Assembly: GCA_944321165.1 (NCBI GenBank)
Contig: CALUKE010000006.1
Span: forward strand, 62,001 to 126,000
Reading direction: 5' to 3'
Source: an uncultured Odoribacter sp.
GTDB lineage: Bacteria; Bacteroidota; Bacteroidia; Bacteroidales; Marinifilaceae
DNA length: 64,000 bases
In this document: piece by piece, positions 56,442 through 64,000 of the stretch
Position numbering within the stretch: the stretch's first letter is position 1
Layout: each line of letters begins with the position of its first letter
Position numbers and translations under genes: made by a program
Notes under the pieces: generated by a model
What the model was told of the DNA's origin: nothing
Seen by the model: only the letters and a program-made list of their open reading frames with translations
The model's database searches: none

Positions 56442-56461
56442 AAAAGTAAAAAGGGAATGAG

Positions 56462-57013
56462 ATGAAAATTTATACGAAAACCGGGGATCAGGGGATGACT
56501 TCTCTGATCGGGGGAAGGCGGGTCCCCAAGAACAGTGCTCGTTTGGAGTCTTATGGAACAATCGATGAATTGAACAGCTTTTTAGGAATGATCCGTTCTT
56601 ATCCGATCGATCCGGCGGTTGCCTCGGAACTGGTGGAAATACAGTCCCGACTGTTCGATGTGGGAGGAAATCTGGCCACCGATCCGGAAGCAGAACATGT
56701 GAAGATGCCTTTGGGAGTTACGGAGGCGGACATTGCAATGCTGGAAAGAGGCATCGACCGGATGGATGCCGAGTTGCCTCCCATGAAATATTTTGTCCTG
56801 CCGGGAGGCAATGCTGCCGTTTCTGCCTGTCATATCGCCCGGACGGTTTGTCGGCGGGCTGAGCGGCGGATCCTGGATCTGGCGACAGAAACCACCGTCG
56901 ATGAAGCGGTGTTGAAATATGTGAACCGACTGTCGGATTATCTCTTCGTGCTGGGACGGAAAATCGCCCAGGATGCCGGATGCGAGGAGATGAAGTGGAT
57001 TCCTCGAAAATAA
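56462..57013 (+). CDS. Cob(I)alamin adenosyltransferase, PduO type
   Basis: This is a 183-residue enzyme that transfers adenosyl from ATP to Co(I) cobalamin, giving adenosylcobalamin. The N-terminal ATP-binding motif YTKTGDQGMTSLIGGRRVPK is typical, and the C-terminal signature is in ARTVCRRAERR and YVNRLSDYLFVLGRK. It has normal length. A B12-dependent enzyme lies in the polyene cluster, but that class normally uses methylcobalamin, so a link is uncertain. It converges on the flippase gene. Confidence 0.93.
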   Translation: MKIYTKTGDQGMTSLIGGRRVPKNSARLESYGTIDELNSFLGMIRSYPIDPAVASELVEIQSRLFDVGGNLATDPEAEHVKMPLGVTEADIAMLERGIDRMDAELPPMKYFVLPGGNAAVSACHIARTVCRRAERRILDLATETTVDEAVLKYVNRLSDYLFVLGRKIAQDAGCEEMKWIPRK

Positions 57014-57039
57014 CCGGAACCTCATCGCTGTGGCAGGAT

Positions 57040-58533
57040 TTATTTCCGTCGGAACAGTCGGTTGACATAGGGGATCTGCTGTAACGGCAGATCGTGCCGG
57101 ATCAGATAGCTCAGGTAGATCAGCAGTAATATTGTGCGGAATCCCAGACGCAGGTATAGGTTGTCGATGGAAACCCAGGTGCCGATACCGTAAAGCAGCA
57201 TGGCCAGCAGCAGGTATTTGCCCATGGCTTTCAGGTCATAACGGATGGGGTAATATTTCTGACCGATCAGCCAGGACAGCAACATCATGACGAAATAGCA
57301 GACAAAAGCGGCCCAGGCACAGGCGATGTATCCGAAGCGAGGGACAAACAGCAGATTGATGGCGACAATAAAAACCAGACCGATGAGTGAGAAATAGACG
57401 CCCCATTGAGTGCGGTCGGTCAGTTTGTACCACAGGGAGAGATTGAAAAACACCCCGGAAAACAGTTCTGCCATCATGATGATCGGTACGACCTTCAAAC
57501 CGACAAAATAGCGGGGATCGATGAAATAGCGGATGATGTCCAGGTAGAACATGACACCTAAAAAGATCAGCAGGTCTACGATGACGAAATATTTCATGGC
57601 CAGGGCATAGAGCGTCCGTTTGTCTTCACCCTGGGCTTTGGCAAAGATAAACGGTTCGTAGGCATATCGGAACGCCTGGGTGAACATGATCATGACGACG
57701 GCGATTTTTACGTTGGCACCGTATATTCCCAGTTGGTCGGCAGCGACTTGCGGGTCGGACAGCAGATAGGGGTAGAGGATTTTGTCTAAGTTCTGATTCA
57801 TGATGCCGGCCAGTCCCAAAACCAAAAGCGGGAAGGAATAGCGGAGGATGGATTTCAGCAAATGTCCATCGAAATGCCAGCGGATTCTGACGATTTCCGG
57901 CGTCAGCAGCAACAATTGGATGAAAGAGGCCAGAACATTGGAAACCAGTATGTATCCGGCCCCGTAATCGGGATGATAAAACCAGGCAATGCTGTCGGGA
58001 TGATTCTTATAAATAGCCGGACAAACTACCAGGAAAAACAGATTGAAGAGTATTGTGAGGGCGATGTTCAACAGCTTTAAAACCGCAAAGCGGATCGGAC
58101 GCAGGCGATAGCGCAGATAGGCAAAGGGCAGGGCACTGAGTACATCGAGACCGATGATGACTGCAATCATGGCAATGTAGTCCGTGTGTTGCTCGTATTG
58201 CAATACACGGGCGATCGGAGTCAGAAAGGTGAATACCAGCACCAGAAACAGCGCCGTAGTCGCACCGACGGAGGTCATACAGGTGGAATACACCGTCTGT
58301 GGATCTCCTTTGGATGAGTCGTTGGCGTAACGGAAGAAACCGGTTTCCAGCCCATAGGTTAGCAATACCAGCATGGTTCCGATCCAGGCATACAGATAAA
58401 CGACGATTCCATATTCTGACGGTACGAGCAGATAGGTATACAGCGGTGTCAGACACCAGTTCAGAAACTTTCCGATGATGCTGCTCATGCCATAGATGGC
58501 TGTATCTTTGGCCAAACTTTTTATTCCTGCCAT
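57040..58533 (-). CDS. Polysaccharide flippase (Wzx/MATE-like)
   Basis: This is a 497-residue membrane protein with about 12-14 helices spread along its length, of the oligosaccharide flippase family. It starts AGIKSLAKDTAIYGMSSIIGKFLNW, a common pattern in Bacteroidetes members. It would flip a lipid-linked glycan across the inner membrane. It has its own promoter 24 bases upstream. No glycosyltransferase cluster surrounds it, so its substrate is not evident. Confidence 0.88.
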   Translation of the reverse strand: MAGIKSLAKDTAIYGMSSIIGKFLNWCLTPLYTYLLVPSEYGIVVYLYAWIGTMLVLLTYGLETGFFRYANDSSKGDPQTVYSTCMTSVGATTALFLVLVFTFLTPIARVLQYEQHTDYIAMIAVIIGLDVLSALPFAYLRYRLRPIRFAVLKLLNIALTILFNLFFLVVCPAIYKNHPDSIAWFYHPDYGAGYILVSNVLASFIQLLLLTPEIVRIRWHFDGHLLKSILRYSFPLLVLGLAGIMNQNLDKILYPYLLSDPQVAADQLGIYGANVKIAVVMIMFTQAFRYAYEPFIFAKAQGEDKRTLYALAMKYFVIVDLLIFLGVMFYLDIIRYFIDPRYFVGLKVVPIIMMAELFSGVFFNLSLWYKLTDRTQWGVYFSLIGLVFIVAINLLFVPRFGYIACAWAAFVCYFVMMLLSWLIGQKYYPIRYDLKAMGKYLLLAMLLYGIGTWVSIDNLYLRLGFRTILLLIYLSYLIRHDLPLQQIPYVNRLFRRK

Positions 58534-58556
58534 GTGACGGTCTGTTTAAATTCAGA

Positions 58557-58564
58557 CAAATATA
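58557..58564 (-). promoter_or_regulatory. Bacteroidetes-type -7 element for the flippase gene
   Basis: On the minus strand TATATTTG matches TAnnTTTG, 24 bases before the start codon. Confidence 0.65.
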
Positions 58565-58592
58565 GGGGAAAAAGGGGGAAAAGAGAAAAATG

Positions 58593-58619
58593 AAGGCAGG
58601 ATTTGTAAAATCCTGCCTT
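58593..58619 (-). terminator. Intrinsic terminator of pruA
   Basis: AAGGCAGGATTT and AAATCCTGCCTT form a perfect 12-bp stem with a 3-base loop. On the minus strand it is followed by CATTTTT. It lies 28 bases after the pruA stop. Confidence 0.8.
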
Positions 58620-58647
58620 TTTAAGGTCTTCAACCTGATATTTGTTT

Positions 58648-60279
58648 TTAACTTTCCAAGAAATTCGGATACATGTAATCGGTTGCCGGAATGAATGTTT
58701 CCTTGATGCATTGCGGAGACACCCATCTCAGCAGGTTGAATACCGACCCGGCTTTGTCGTTGGTACCGGAAGCCCGGCCTCCGCCGAACGGTTGCTGATC
58801 GACTACGGCGCCGGTCGGTTTGTCGTTGATATAGAAATTGCCGGCAGTGTGCATCAGTCTTTCCGTCAGTTTTTCGATGTTCTCTCTGTTGTTGGAGAAA
58901 ATAGCTCCTGTCAGGGCATATGCAGAGCCTTCGTCCAACAGATCGAGGGTGGCATCCACCTGATCCGGTTCGTATACATAAACTGTCAGAATCGGGCCGA
59001 ACAACTCTTCTCTCATGGTGATGTAGTCCGGTTTCTTGGCCAGAATGACTGTCGGATAGATGAAATATCCCTTCGACTTGTCATATTTTCCACCCATGAT
59101 CACTTCGGCATCCGGCGAGGCATTGGCTTCGTCGATGGCTTTGGCCAGTTTGTTGAATGAGGCTTCATCGATCACGGCATTGACGAAATTGCTGAAATCT
59201 TCCACGCCTCCGGTTTTGATTTTTTCCAGATCGGCCTGCATCAAGGCTTTCACTTCCGGCCAGATATTGGCAGGGATATAGGCTCTCGAAGCTGCCGAAC
59301 ACTTCTGTCCCTGATATTCGAAGGCTCCCCGGACCAAAGCGGTAGCTACGGGTTGAGCCTTGGCGGTCGGGTCGGCGAAGACATAGTCCTTGCCGCCGGT
59401 TTCTCCGACGATTCTCGGATAAGATCTGTATTTGTCGATATTTTTGACGATGGTAGCCCAGATATCATTGAATACGCCTGTCGATCCTGTAAAATGGATA
59501 CCTGCGAAATTCTTGTCCGTGAAAATCACTTCCGAAGCGGTCGGTCCGGAGCAGTATACCAGGTTGATCACACCGTCCGGCAAACCGGCTTCCTGTAAGA
59601 TTTTCATCACTACATAGGCAGAATAAATGGCCGTTTTGGAGGGTTTCCATACGCAGACATTTCCCATCAGGGCCGGAGCTCCCGGCAGGTTGCCGGCAAT
59701 GGAGGTGAAATTGAACGGAGTCAGGGCAAAAACAAAACCTTCCAGCGGTCTCCAGACGGTGCGGTCCCAAATGCCCGGAGACGAATTGGGCTGCATGTGG
59801 TAAAGTTCATACATGTTCTTTACGTTGAACCGGTAAAAATCGGCTAATTCGCATACACAGTCGATTTCTGCCTGAAATGCGTTCTTCGATTGTCCCAACA
59901 TGGTCACGGCATTCAATACCTGTCTGTAAGGACCGCTAATCAGTTCTGCTGCTTTCAGGAAAATGGCTGCCCGGCTTTCCCAGTTCATTTTTTCCCAGGC
60001 CGGTTTGGCTTGCATGGCTGCTTCGATCGCCATTTTTACATGCGATGCGTCACCCTGGTGATAATGACCCAACAGATGTTGGTGGTCATGAGGAGGGCGT
60101 ATATCTGCTAATTTGTCGGTTCTGATTTCTTTACCGCCGATAATCATCGGGATGTCGACCACTTGCTTCCGAATCTCATTCAATTTTTCTTTTAATGCGC
60201 TGCGTTCTGGTGATCCCGGTGCATAACTTCTGACAGGTTCATTGGTGATGTTAGGTAATTTATAAACTCCTTTAGGCAT
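58648..60279 (-). CDS. pruA: L-glutamate gamma-semialdehyde dehydrogenase
   Basis: This is a 543-residue aldehyde dehydrogenase that oxidises glutamate semialdehyde to glutamate with NAD, the second step of proline breakdown. The active-site Cys is in YQGQKCSAASR and the general-base Glu in GETGGKDY. The C-terminal PFGGGRASGTNDKAG is characteristic of the single-function PruA/RocA branch. No proline dehydrogenase gene lies beside it in the window. It has its own likely promoter and a terminator. Confidence 0.95.
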   Translation of the reverse strand: MPKGVYKLPNITNEPVRSYAPGSPERSALKEKLNEIRKQVVDIPMIIGGKEIRTDKLADIRPPHDHQHLLGHYHQGDASHVKMAIEAAMQAKPAWEKMNWESRAAIFLKAAELISGPYRQVLNAVTMLGQSKNAFQAEIDCVCELADFYRFNVKNMYELYHMQPNSSPGIWDRTVWRPLEGFVFALTPFNFTSIAGNLPGAPALMGNVCVWKPSKTAIYSAYVVMKILQEAGLPDGVINLVYCSGPTASEVIFTDKNFAGIHFTGSTGVFNDIWATIVKNIDKYRSYPRIVGETGGKDYVFADPTAKAQPVATALVRGAFEYQGQKCSAASRAYIPANIWPEVKALMQADLEKIKTGGVEDFSNFVNAVIDEASFNKLAKAIDEANASPDAEVIMGGKYDKSKGYFIYPTVILAKKPDYITMREELFGPILTVYVYEPDQVDATLDLLDEGSAYALTGAIFSNNRENIEKLTERLMHTAGNFYINDKPTGAVVDQQPFGGGRASGTNDKAGSVFNLLRWVSPQCIKETFIPATDYMYPNFLES

Positions 60280-60322
60280 AGTAAATTAGTTTAATGGTTA
60301 AATAAAATGACATTATTTGGAA

Positions 60323-60330
60323 CAAAAATA
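60323..60330 (-). promoter_or_regulatory. Possible -7 element for pruA
   Basis: On the minus strand TATTTTTG matches TAnnTTTG, 44 bases before the pruA start. The region 60331-60425 is AT-rich with no gene. Confidence 0.45.
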
Positions 60331-60425
60331 AAAGAATTTTTTGCTAAAAACCATGACAAAAAACAGGTTTTGGGAATTTTAGTGTAAAAAATACTGTTAT
60401 TGCCAATCGGTTTTGCTGTTTCAAT

Positions 60426-60614
60426 TTACAACAGGCTTTCGCCTTTGTCGCCGCCGTTCGTGTTCGAGTCGCTGCCCGAAATCGTATTGTCCACGATATC
60501 GGCCAGTTCTTCGGTGTTCTGGTTTGCTTACTCCCAGAGTTCGGTGTCGTCGTACTTGTAGGCCGCCAAGGTCAGTGTGGTGAGCAGGAAGAAGAGTAGC
60601 TTTTTCGTTTTCAT
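60426..60614 (-). pseudogene. Decayed small lipoprotein gene
   Basis: From ATG 60614 the frame reads MKTKKLLFFLLTTLTLAAY, then KYDDTELWE and a TAA stop at 60530-60528. It then continues in the same frame for 33 more codons (ANQNTEELADIVDN and on) to a second stop at 60428. This looks like the start of a Bacteroidetes lipoprotein (LAACxYDDxELW) in which the lipobox Cys has become Tyr and an internal stop has arisen. The part after the stop is GC-rich, unlike its AT-rich flanks. An upstream TAATTTTG (60660-60653, minus) could be its old promoter. A true 28-residue peptide is a less likely reading. Confidence 0.6.
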
Positions 60615-60706
60615 ATCTTTTGTATGTGGGATTATAGATATACTGTTCTTTACAAAATTAGCAAAATAATTTACTTTTATATGGCTTGATTCTTCTTTTT
60701 TAACTT

Positions 60707-60714
60707 TATCTTTG
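60707..60714 (+). promoter_or_regulatory. Bacteroidetes-type -7 element for the ABC-F gene
   Basis: TATCTTTG followed by CGAC matches TAnnTTTG, 36 bases before the start at 60751. Confidence 0.7.
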
Positions 60715-60750
60715 CGACTTAAAACAAGGTTATTCAGTACAAAATAATTT

Positions 60751-62697
60751 ATGATTTCTGTCAATCATGTGAGTGTCGTTTTTGGAGGCTTTTATTTGCT
60801 GGATGGGGTCTCTTTTCTGATCAATAAGAAAGACCGGATTGGTTTGACCGGTCGGAATGGAGCGGGCAAGTCGACGACACTGAAAATGTTAGCGGGTTTG
60901 CAACAGCCTTCGGAAGGAAGCATTTCTATGGCTTCGGATGTGAAGATCGGTTATCTGCCTCAGACCAAGGTGTATACGGATGGTAATACGGTCCGGCAAG
61001 AGGCCGAAAAGGCATTTGCCGATTTGTTTGCCCTGAAGGCGGAGGTGGAGCGTTTGAATCTGGAATTGGCCGAGCGGGAGGATTATGATTCGGAGGCTTA
61101 TCTGAAACTGTTGGACCGAATTCACGAGAAGACGGAACTGTTGGCGATTCGGGGGGAAAACAGCATTGACCGGGAGGTGGAGGTGGTGTTGAAAGGCCTG
61201 GGGTTTAAATCGACGGATCTGGACCGTTATTGCGAGGAGTTCAGCGGCGGCTGGCGGATGCGGATCGAACTGGCAAAAATTTTACTGGCTCGTCCGGATA
61301 TTTTTCTATTGGATGAACCGACTAATCATCTTGATATTGAATCGATTACCTGGTTGGAGTCATTTTTGCAGTCCTATCCCGGAGCGGTAGTGCTGGTTTC
61401 TCACGACCGGGCTTTTCTGGATAATGTGACGACCCGGACGATAGAGATTTCTCTGGGGAAGATATATGATTATAAGGTACCTTATACACAGTTTGAACAG
61501 TTGCACAAGGAACGTATCGAACAGCAGATGCGGGCTTATCAGAACCAGCAGAAACAGATCAAGGATACGGAGGAGTTTATCGAGCGTTTCCGTTACAAGG
61601 CAACGAAGTCCGTACAGGTGCAATCGCGCATCAAGCAGTTGGAAAAGTTGGAACGCATCGAGGTGGAGGAAGAGGATGCCGCACGGATTACGGTCCGTTT
61701 TCAACCGGCGATCCGTTCGGGTGAAAGGGTAGTGGTCGGGAAGGAACTGACCAAGGCTTATGGCGAGCATGTGGTATTGAAAGGGGTTCATCTGGAAATT
61801 CAACGGGGCGAGAAGGTGGCCTTTGTCGGGAAAAACGGGGAGGGTAAATCGACCTTGGTGAAAATGATCATGAACGAAATCCCTTATGAGGGAGAACTGA
61901 AAATCGGTCATCAGGTGCATATCGGTTATTTTGCCCAGAATCAGGCTGATCTGCTCGATCCGGAACTGAGTGTCCTGGAGACGGTCGACCGAGTGGCGGA
62001 AGGCGAGATCCGGAAAAAAATCCGGGATATTCTCGGGGCATTTTTGTTTTCGGGAGAAGAAGTGGAGAAAAAGGTGAAGGTGTTGTCGGGAGGGGAACGG
62101 ACCCGTTTAGCCATGATCCGTCTGTTGCTGGAGCCCTATAATCTGCTGATCCTTGACGAGCCGACCAATCATTTGGATATGCGGACCAAGGACATATTGA
62201 AGGAGGCGCTTCGGAAGTTCGAAGGTACGGTGATCGTGGTTTCCCACGACCGGGATTTTCTGACCGGCCTGGCTGACAAGGTTTATGAGTTTGCCGATCA
62301 GCAGCTCAAGGAATATTTGGGTGGGGTGGCGGATTTTCTGGCAGCCAAGAAGATTGCCTGTTTCCGGGAATATGAACAGTTGCGGAAGTTGAAAACTTCG
62401 GGAGAGGAAGAGGGAACCGTACCGGAAGTTTCAGAGAGCAAGCTTTCCTTTGAAGAGAGAAAGCAGTTGAACAAGGAGATCCGCAAGGCTGAGCAGCGGG
62501 TGGAAAAGGCAGAACAGCAGGTGACGGATCTTGAACATGAAGTGGCCGAAATGGAACGGCAGATGGCTTCGGGGGTAGTGAGCGATGAGTTGTTGAAAAA
62601 TTACCATGCCGCCCAGCAGAAATTGGAAGAGGCGATGGAAGAATGGGAACGGGCCACCGAGGGGGCGGACGCGATAAAAAGTAAGAAAATATCATAA
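60751..62697 (+). CDS. ABC-F family ATPase (Uup/EttA-like)
   Basis: This is a 648-residue soluble protein with two ABC domains and no membrane part. Walker A motifs are GRNGAGKSTT (near residue 37) and GKNGEGKST (near residue 360). Signatures are FSGGWRMR and LSGGERTR, and Walker B motifs are FLLDEPTNHLD and LILDEPTNHLD. The linker helices between the domains are about 80 residues. A coiled-coil tail (residues 565-640) recalls Uup. ABC-F proteins act on the ribosome, and some give antibiotic resistance, but nothing here shows a resistance type. rlmB follows eight bases later. Confidence 0.93.
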   Translation: MISVNHVSVVFGGFYLLDGVSFLINKKDRIGLTGRNGAGKSTTLKMLAGLQQPSEGSISMASDVKIGYLPQTKVYTDGNTVRQEAEKAFADLFALKAEVERLNLELAEREDYDSEAYLKLLDRIHEKTELLAIRGENSIDREVEVVLKGLGFKSTDLDRYCEEFSGGWRMRIELAKILLARPDIFLLDEPTNHLDIESITWLESFLQSYPGAVVLVSHDRAFLDNVTTRTIEISLGKIYDYKVPYTQFEQLHKERIEQQMRAYQNQQKQIKDTEEFIERFRYKATKSVQVQSRIKQLEKLERIEVEEEDAARITVRFQPAIRSGERVVVGKELTKAYGEHVVLKGVHLEIQRGEKVAFVGKNGEGKSTLVKMIMNEIPYEGELKIGHQVHIGYFAQNQADLLDPELSVLETVDRVAEGEIRKKIRDILGAFLFSGEEVEKKVKVLSGGERTRLAMIRLLLEPYNLLILDEPTNHLDMRTKDILKEALRKFEGTVIVVSHDRDFLTGLADKVYEFADQQLKEYLGGVADFLAAKKIACFREYEQLRKLKTSGEEEGTVPEVSESKLSFEERKQLNKEIRKAEQRVEKAEQQVTDLEHEVAEMERQMASGVVSDELLKNYHAAQQKLEEAMEEWERATEGADAIKSKKIS

Positions 62698-62705
62698 CAG
62701 AGCAT

Positions 62706-63452
62706 ATGGCAAAATATAAACAGGAATGCATATTTGGTATCCGGGCTGTCATCGAAGCGATACAGCAGGAGAAGGAAATCGATAAGGTGATGTTGCGGCA
62801 GGGGTCGAAAGGACTTTTGTTCCAGCAATTGTTCAGTTTGATCCGGGAACGGAATATTCCCTTCCAGTATGTTCCGGAGGAGGTTTTCAAGCCCTTTGCC
62901 GATCGGAACCACCAGGGAGTGCTGGCGGAGATATCGCCGGTTCCCTATCAGGAGTTGTCCGATGTGCTGGATGCTGTGGAGAATGCCGGACGGGTGCCTT
63001 TTGTCTTGATATTGGACCGGGTGACGGATGTGCGCAATTTTGGGGCGATTGTCCGGAGTGCAGCCTGTGCCGGAGTGGATGCGGTGGTGATCCCGAATAA
63101 GAACTCGGCCAAGATATCCTCGGATGCTCTGAAGACATCGGCCGGCGCTTTGTATCACGTTCCGGTGTGCCGGGTGTTGAATCTGAAGAAGATCGTCCGG
63201 GAATTGAAATTTCAGCGAGGAATCCGGGTATATGCGGCGACGGAAAAGGCGGAGACATTTTATACCGGGGTGGACATGACACAGCCTGTTGCCATTATTA
63301 TGGGATCTGAAGAGAAGGGCATCGATCCGGAACTGCTCTCGATCGCGACCGATCGTATCCGAATCCCTCAGAAAGGACAGATCGAGTCGCTGAATGTTTC
63401 TGCCGCAGCTGCTGTGATGCTGTTTGAAGTGGTTCGTCAGCGGGGATTTTGA
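62706..63452 (+). CDS. rlmB: 23S rRNA (guanosine-2'-O-)-methyltransferase RlmB
   Basis: This is a 248-residue SpoU/TrmH-family methyltransferase. An N-terminal substrate-binding domain (FGIRAVIEAIQQ) is followed by the knotted catalytic domain. Its motifs are LDRVTDVRNFGAIVRSA (motif 1), MGSEEKGI (motif 2) and IPQKGQIESLNVSAAAAV (motif 3). It modifies a guanosine in 23S rRNA domain V, G2251 in E. coli. It shares a transcript with the ABC-F gene and overlaps the next gene tail to tail by 16 bases. Confidence 0.93.
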   Translation: MAKYKQECIFGIRAVIEAIQQEKEIDKVMLRQGSKGLLFQQLFSLIRERNIPFQYVPEEVFKPFADRNHQGVLAEISPVPYQELSDVLDAVENAGRVPFVLILDRVTDVRNFGAIVRSAACAGVDAVVIPNKNSAKISSDALKTSAGALYHVPVCRVLNLKKIVRELKFQRGIRVYAATEKAETFYTGVDMTQPVAIIMGSEEKGIDPELLSIATDRIRIPQKGQIESLNVSAAAAVMLFEVVRQRGF

Positions 63453-64000
63453 TGTGCCGTGGGATTCAAGCACCCGTCTGATTTCAGAAAAGCTTCAAAA
63501 CGTTTGGGATCCAACCCCTCACTTCGTACCTGAATGATGCCTTCCCGGTCGATCATGAAACAAGTGGGTTGGCTTTGGGCATTGTAAATAATGTTCATCG
63601 GGTTACCTTCCAGCTGGAGATTGGAAATGAGTGTAAGGTAGGGATACTGTTCCTGGAGTTTTTTCAGGTTTTCAAGACTGGAGACTAAACAGAATACAAC
63701 TATTTCCAAATCTTCCCGGTCGGTTTTGTCCAACACCTCCTTGAGGTAATCTCTTCCTGAATGGCCCATACAACTCAATCCATCATACAGTAGGAGCAGA
63801 TTTTTCTTTTCCATACTTTTCCAGTCGAACTTTTCTCCGGAGGAAGTCTGACAGTCGAATGTAACATACCGGTCTCCTTCAGCCAGTTGATGTACTTCAA
63901 CATAATTGCGGATATAACCGGCATAAGGATTGTTTTGAAGGCTGTCCGACAAAGCATTCAATATACACTTGAGGGTTCTCTTTCCGATAAGATCCCTTAG
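63437..64000 (-). CDS. Thioredoxin-fold protein, C-terminal part
   Basis: The frame is open to the right edge, so this is the end of a longer protein; about 187 residues are visible. It resembles an AhpC/TlpA-type redoxin domain: FDCQTSSGEKFDWKSM, then LLLLYDGLSCMGHSGRDYL, then PTCFMIDREGIIQVRSEG. The active site has one Cys (SCMGHS) in place of the usual CxxC. The upstream part probably holds a family-specific N-terminal domain. Its role is not clear, and it may be a redox-inactive relative. Confidence 0.7.
   Translation of the reverse strand, partial: LRDLIGKRTLKCILNALSDSLQNNPYAGYIRNYVEVHQLAEGDRYVTFDCQTSSGEKFDWKSMEKKNLLLLYDGLSCMGHSGRDYLKEVLDKTDREDLEIVVFCLVSSLENLKKLQEQYPYLTLISNLQLEGNPMNIIYNAQSQPTCFMIDREGIIQVRSEGLDPKRFEAFLKSDGCLNPTAHQNPR

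Noticed and set aside
56462..57013. PduO-type gene as part of the polyene cluster, supplying cofactor to the radical SAM enzyme
   Set aside because: It makes adenosylcobalamin while this radical SAM class normally uses methylcobalamin, and recG separates it from the cluster.
60751..62697. ABC-F gene as an antibiotic-resistance determinant
   Set aside because: The general layout with a coiled-coil tail fits housekeeping Uup-like members, and no resistance neighbours are present.

Overview
The window looks like a chromosomal segment of a gut-type Bacteroidales bacterium. Start codons mostly lack Shine-Dalgarno sequences. Many promoters match the Bacteroidetes -7 motif TAnnTTTG, at tuf with a TTTG element 19 bases upstream. 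Several genes belong to families typical of the phylum (DUF3467, DUF4494, HmuY-like and BspA-like lipoproteins). The order rpsU-xerC-hpf-tuf-tRNA-Trp-secE-nusG-rplKAJL-rpoBC is also typical. Odoribacteraceae would fit, but that is a guess. No insertion sequence, prophage, CRISPR array or rRNA gene was seen.

Region 1 (1-10.7 kb) is envelope and housekeeping: the end of an unrecognised gene, an O-antigen-ligase-like membrane protein with TPRs, an MscS-family channel, and a leftward unit encoding a coiled-coil protein, ZapA, a probable 6S RNA and RNase Y. A rightward run follows with an M23 peptidase, a TPR protein and a TrkH/TrkA potassium transporter. Region 2 (10.7-25.2 kb) is the translation and transcription superoperon, closed by a strong terminator. 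Region 3 (25.2-30.8 kb) holds two small conserved proteins, aspartase, a HmuY/leucine-rich-repeat lipoprotein and an overlapping alpha/beta-hydrolase lipoprotein.

Region 4 (31.1-53.6 kb) is the highlight: about 21 closely packed, same-strand genes forming an aryl-polyene/flexirubin-type biosynthetic cluster. A tyrosine-ammonia-lyase-like enzyme should supply p-coumarate, and a PaaK-like adenylating enzyme could activate it. Two acyl carrier proteins, three ketosynthases with intact C-H-H triads, two ketosynthase-like proteins without catalytic residues, one ketoreductase and two hot-dog dehydratases would build the chain. No enoyl reductase is present, so the product should keep its double bonds. 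A B12-binding radical SAM enzyme, a thioesterase, a glycosyltransferase, two tandem CrtI-like FAD oxidoreductases and acyltransferases would tailor or attach it. A LolA-like protein, a four-helix SMR/ArnE-like protein and an MMPL-acyltransferase-methyltransferase fusion would move it to the outer envelope. The dialkylresorcinol genes darA and darB of true flexirubin clusters were not seen here, so the product may be a coumaroyl-primed polyene lipid without a resorcinol cap.

Region 5 (53.6-64 kb) returns to housekeeping: recG, a degenerate methyltransferase-like gene, a PduO-type cobalamin adenosyltransferase, a polysaccharide flippase, pruA, a decayed lipoprotein gene, an ABC-F protein, rlmB, and the end of a thioredoxin-fold gene that runs off the right edge.
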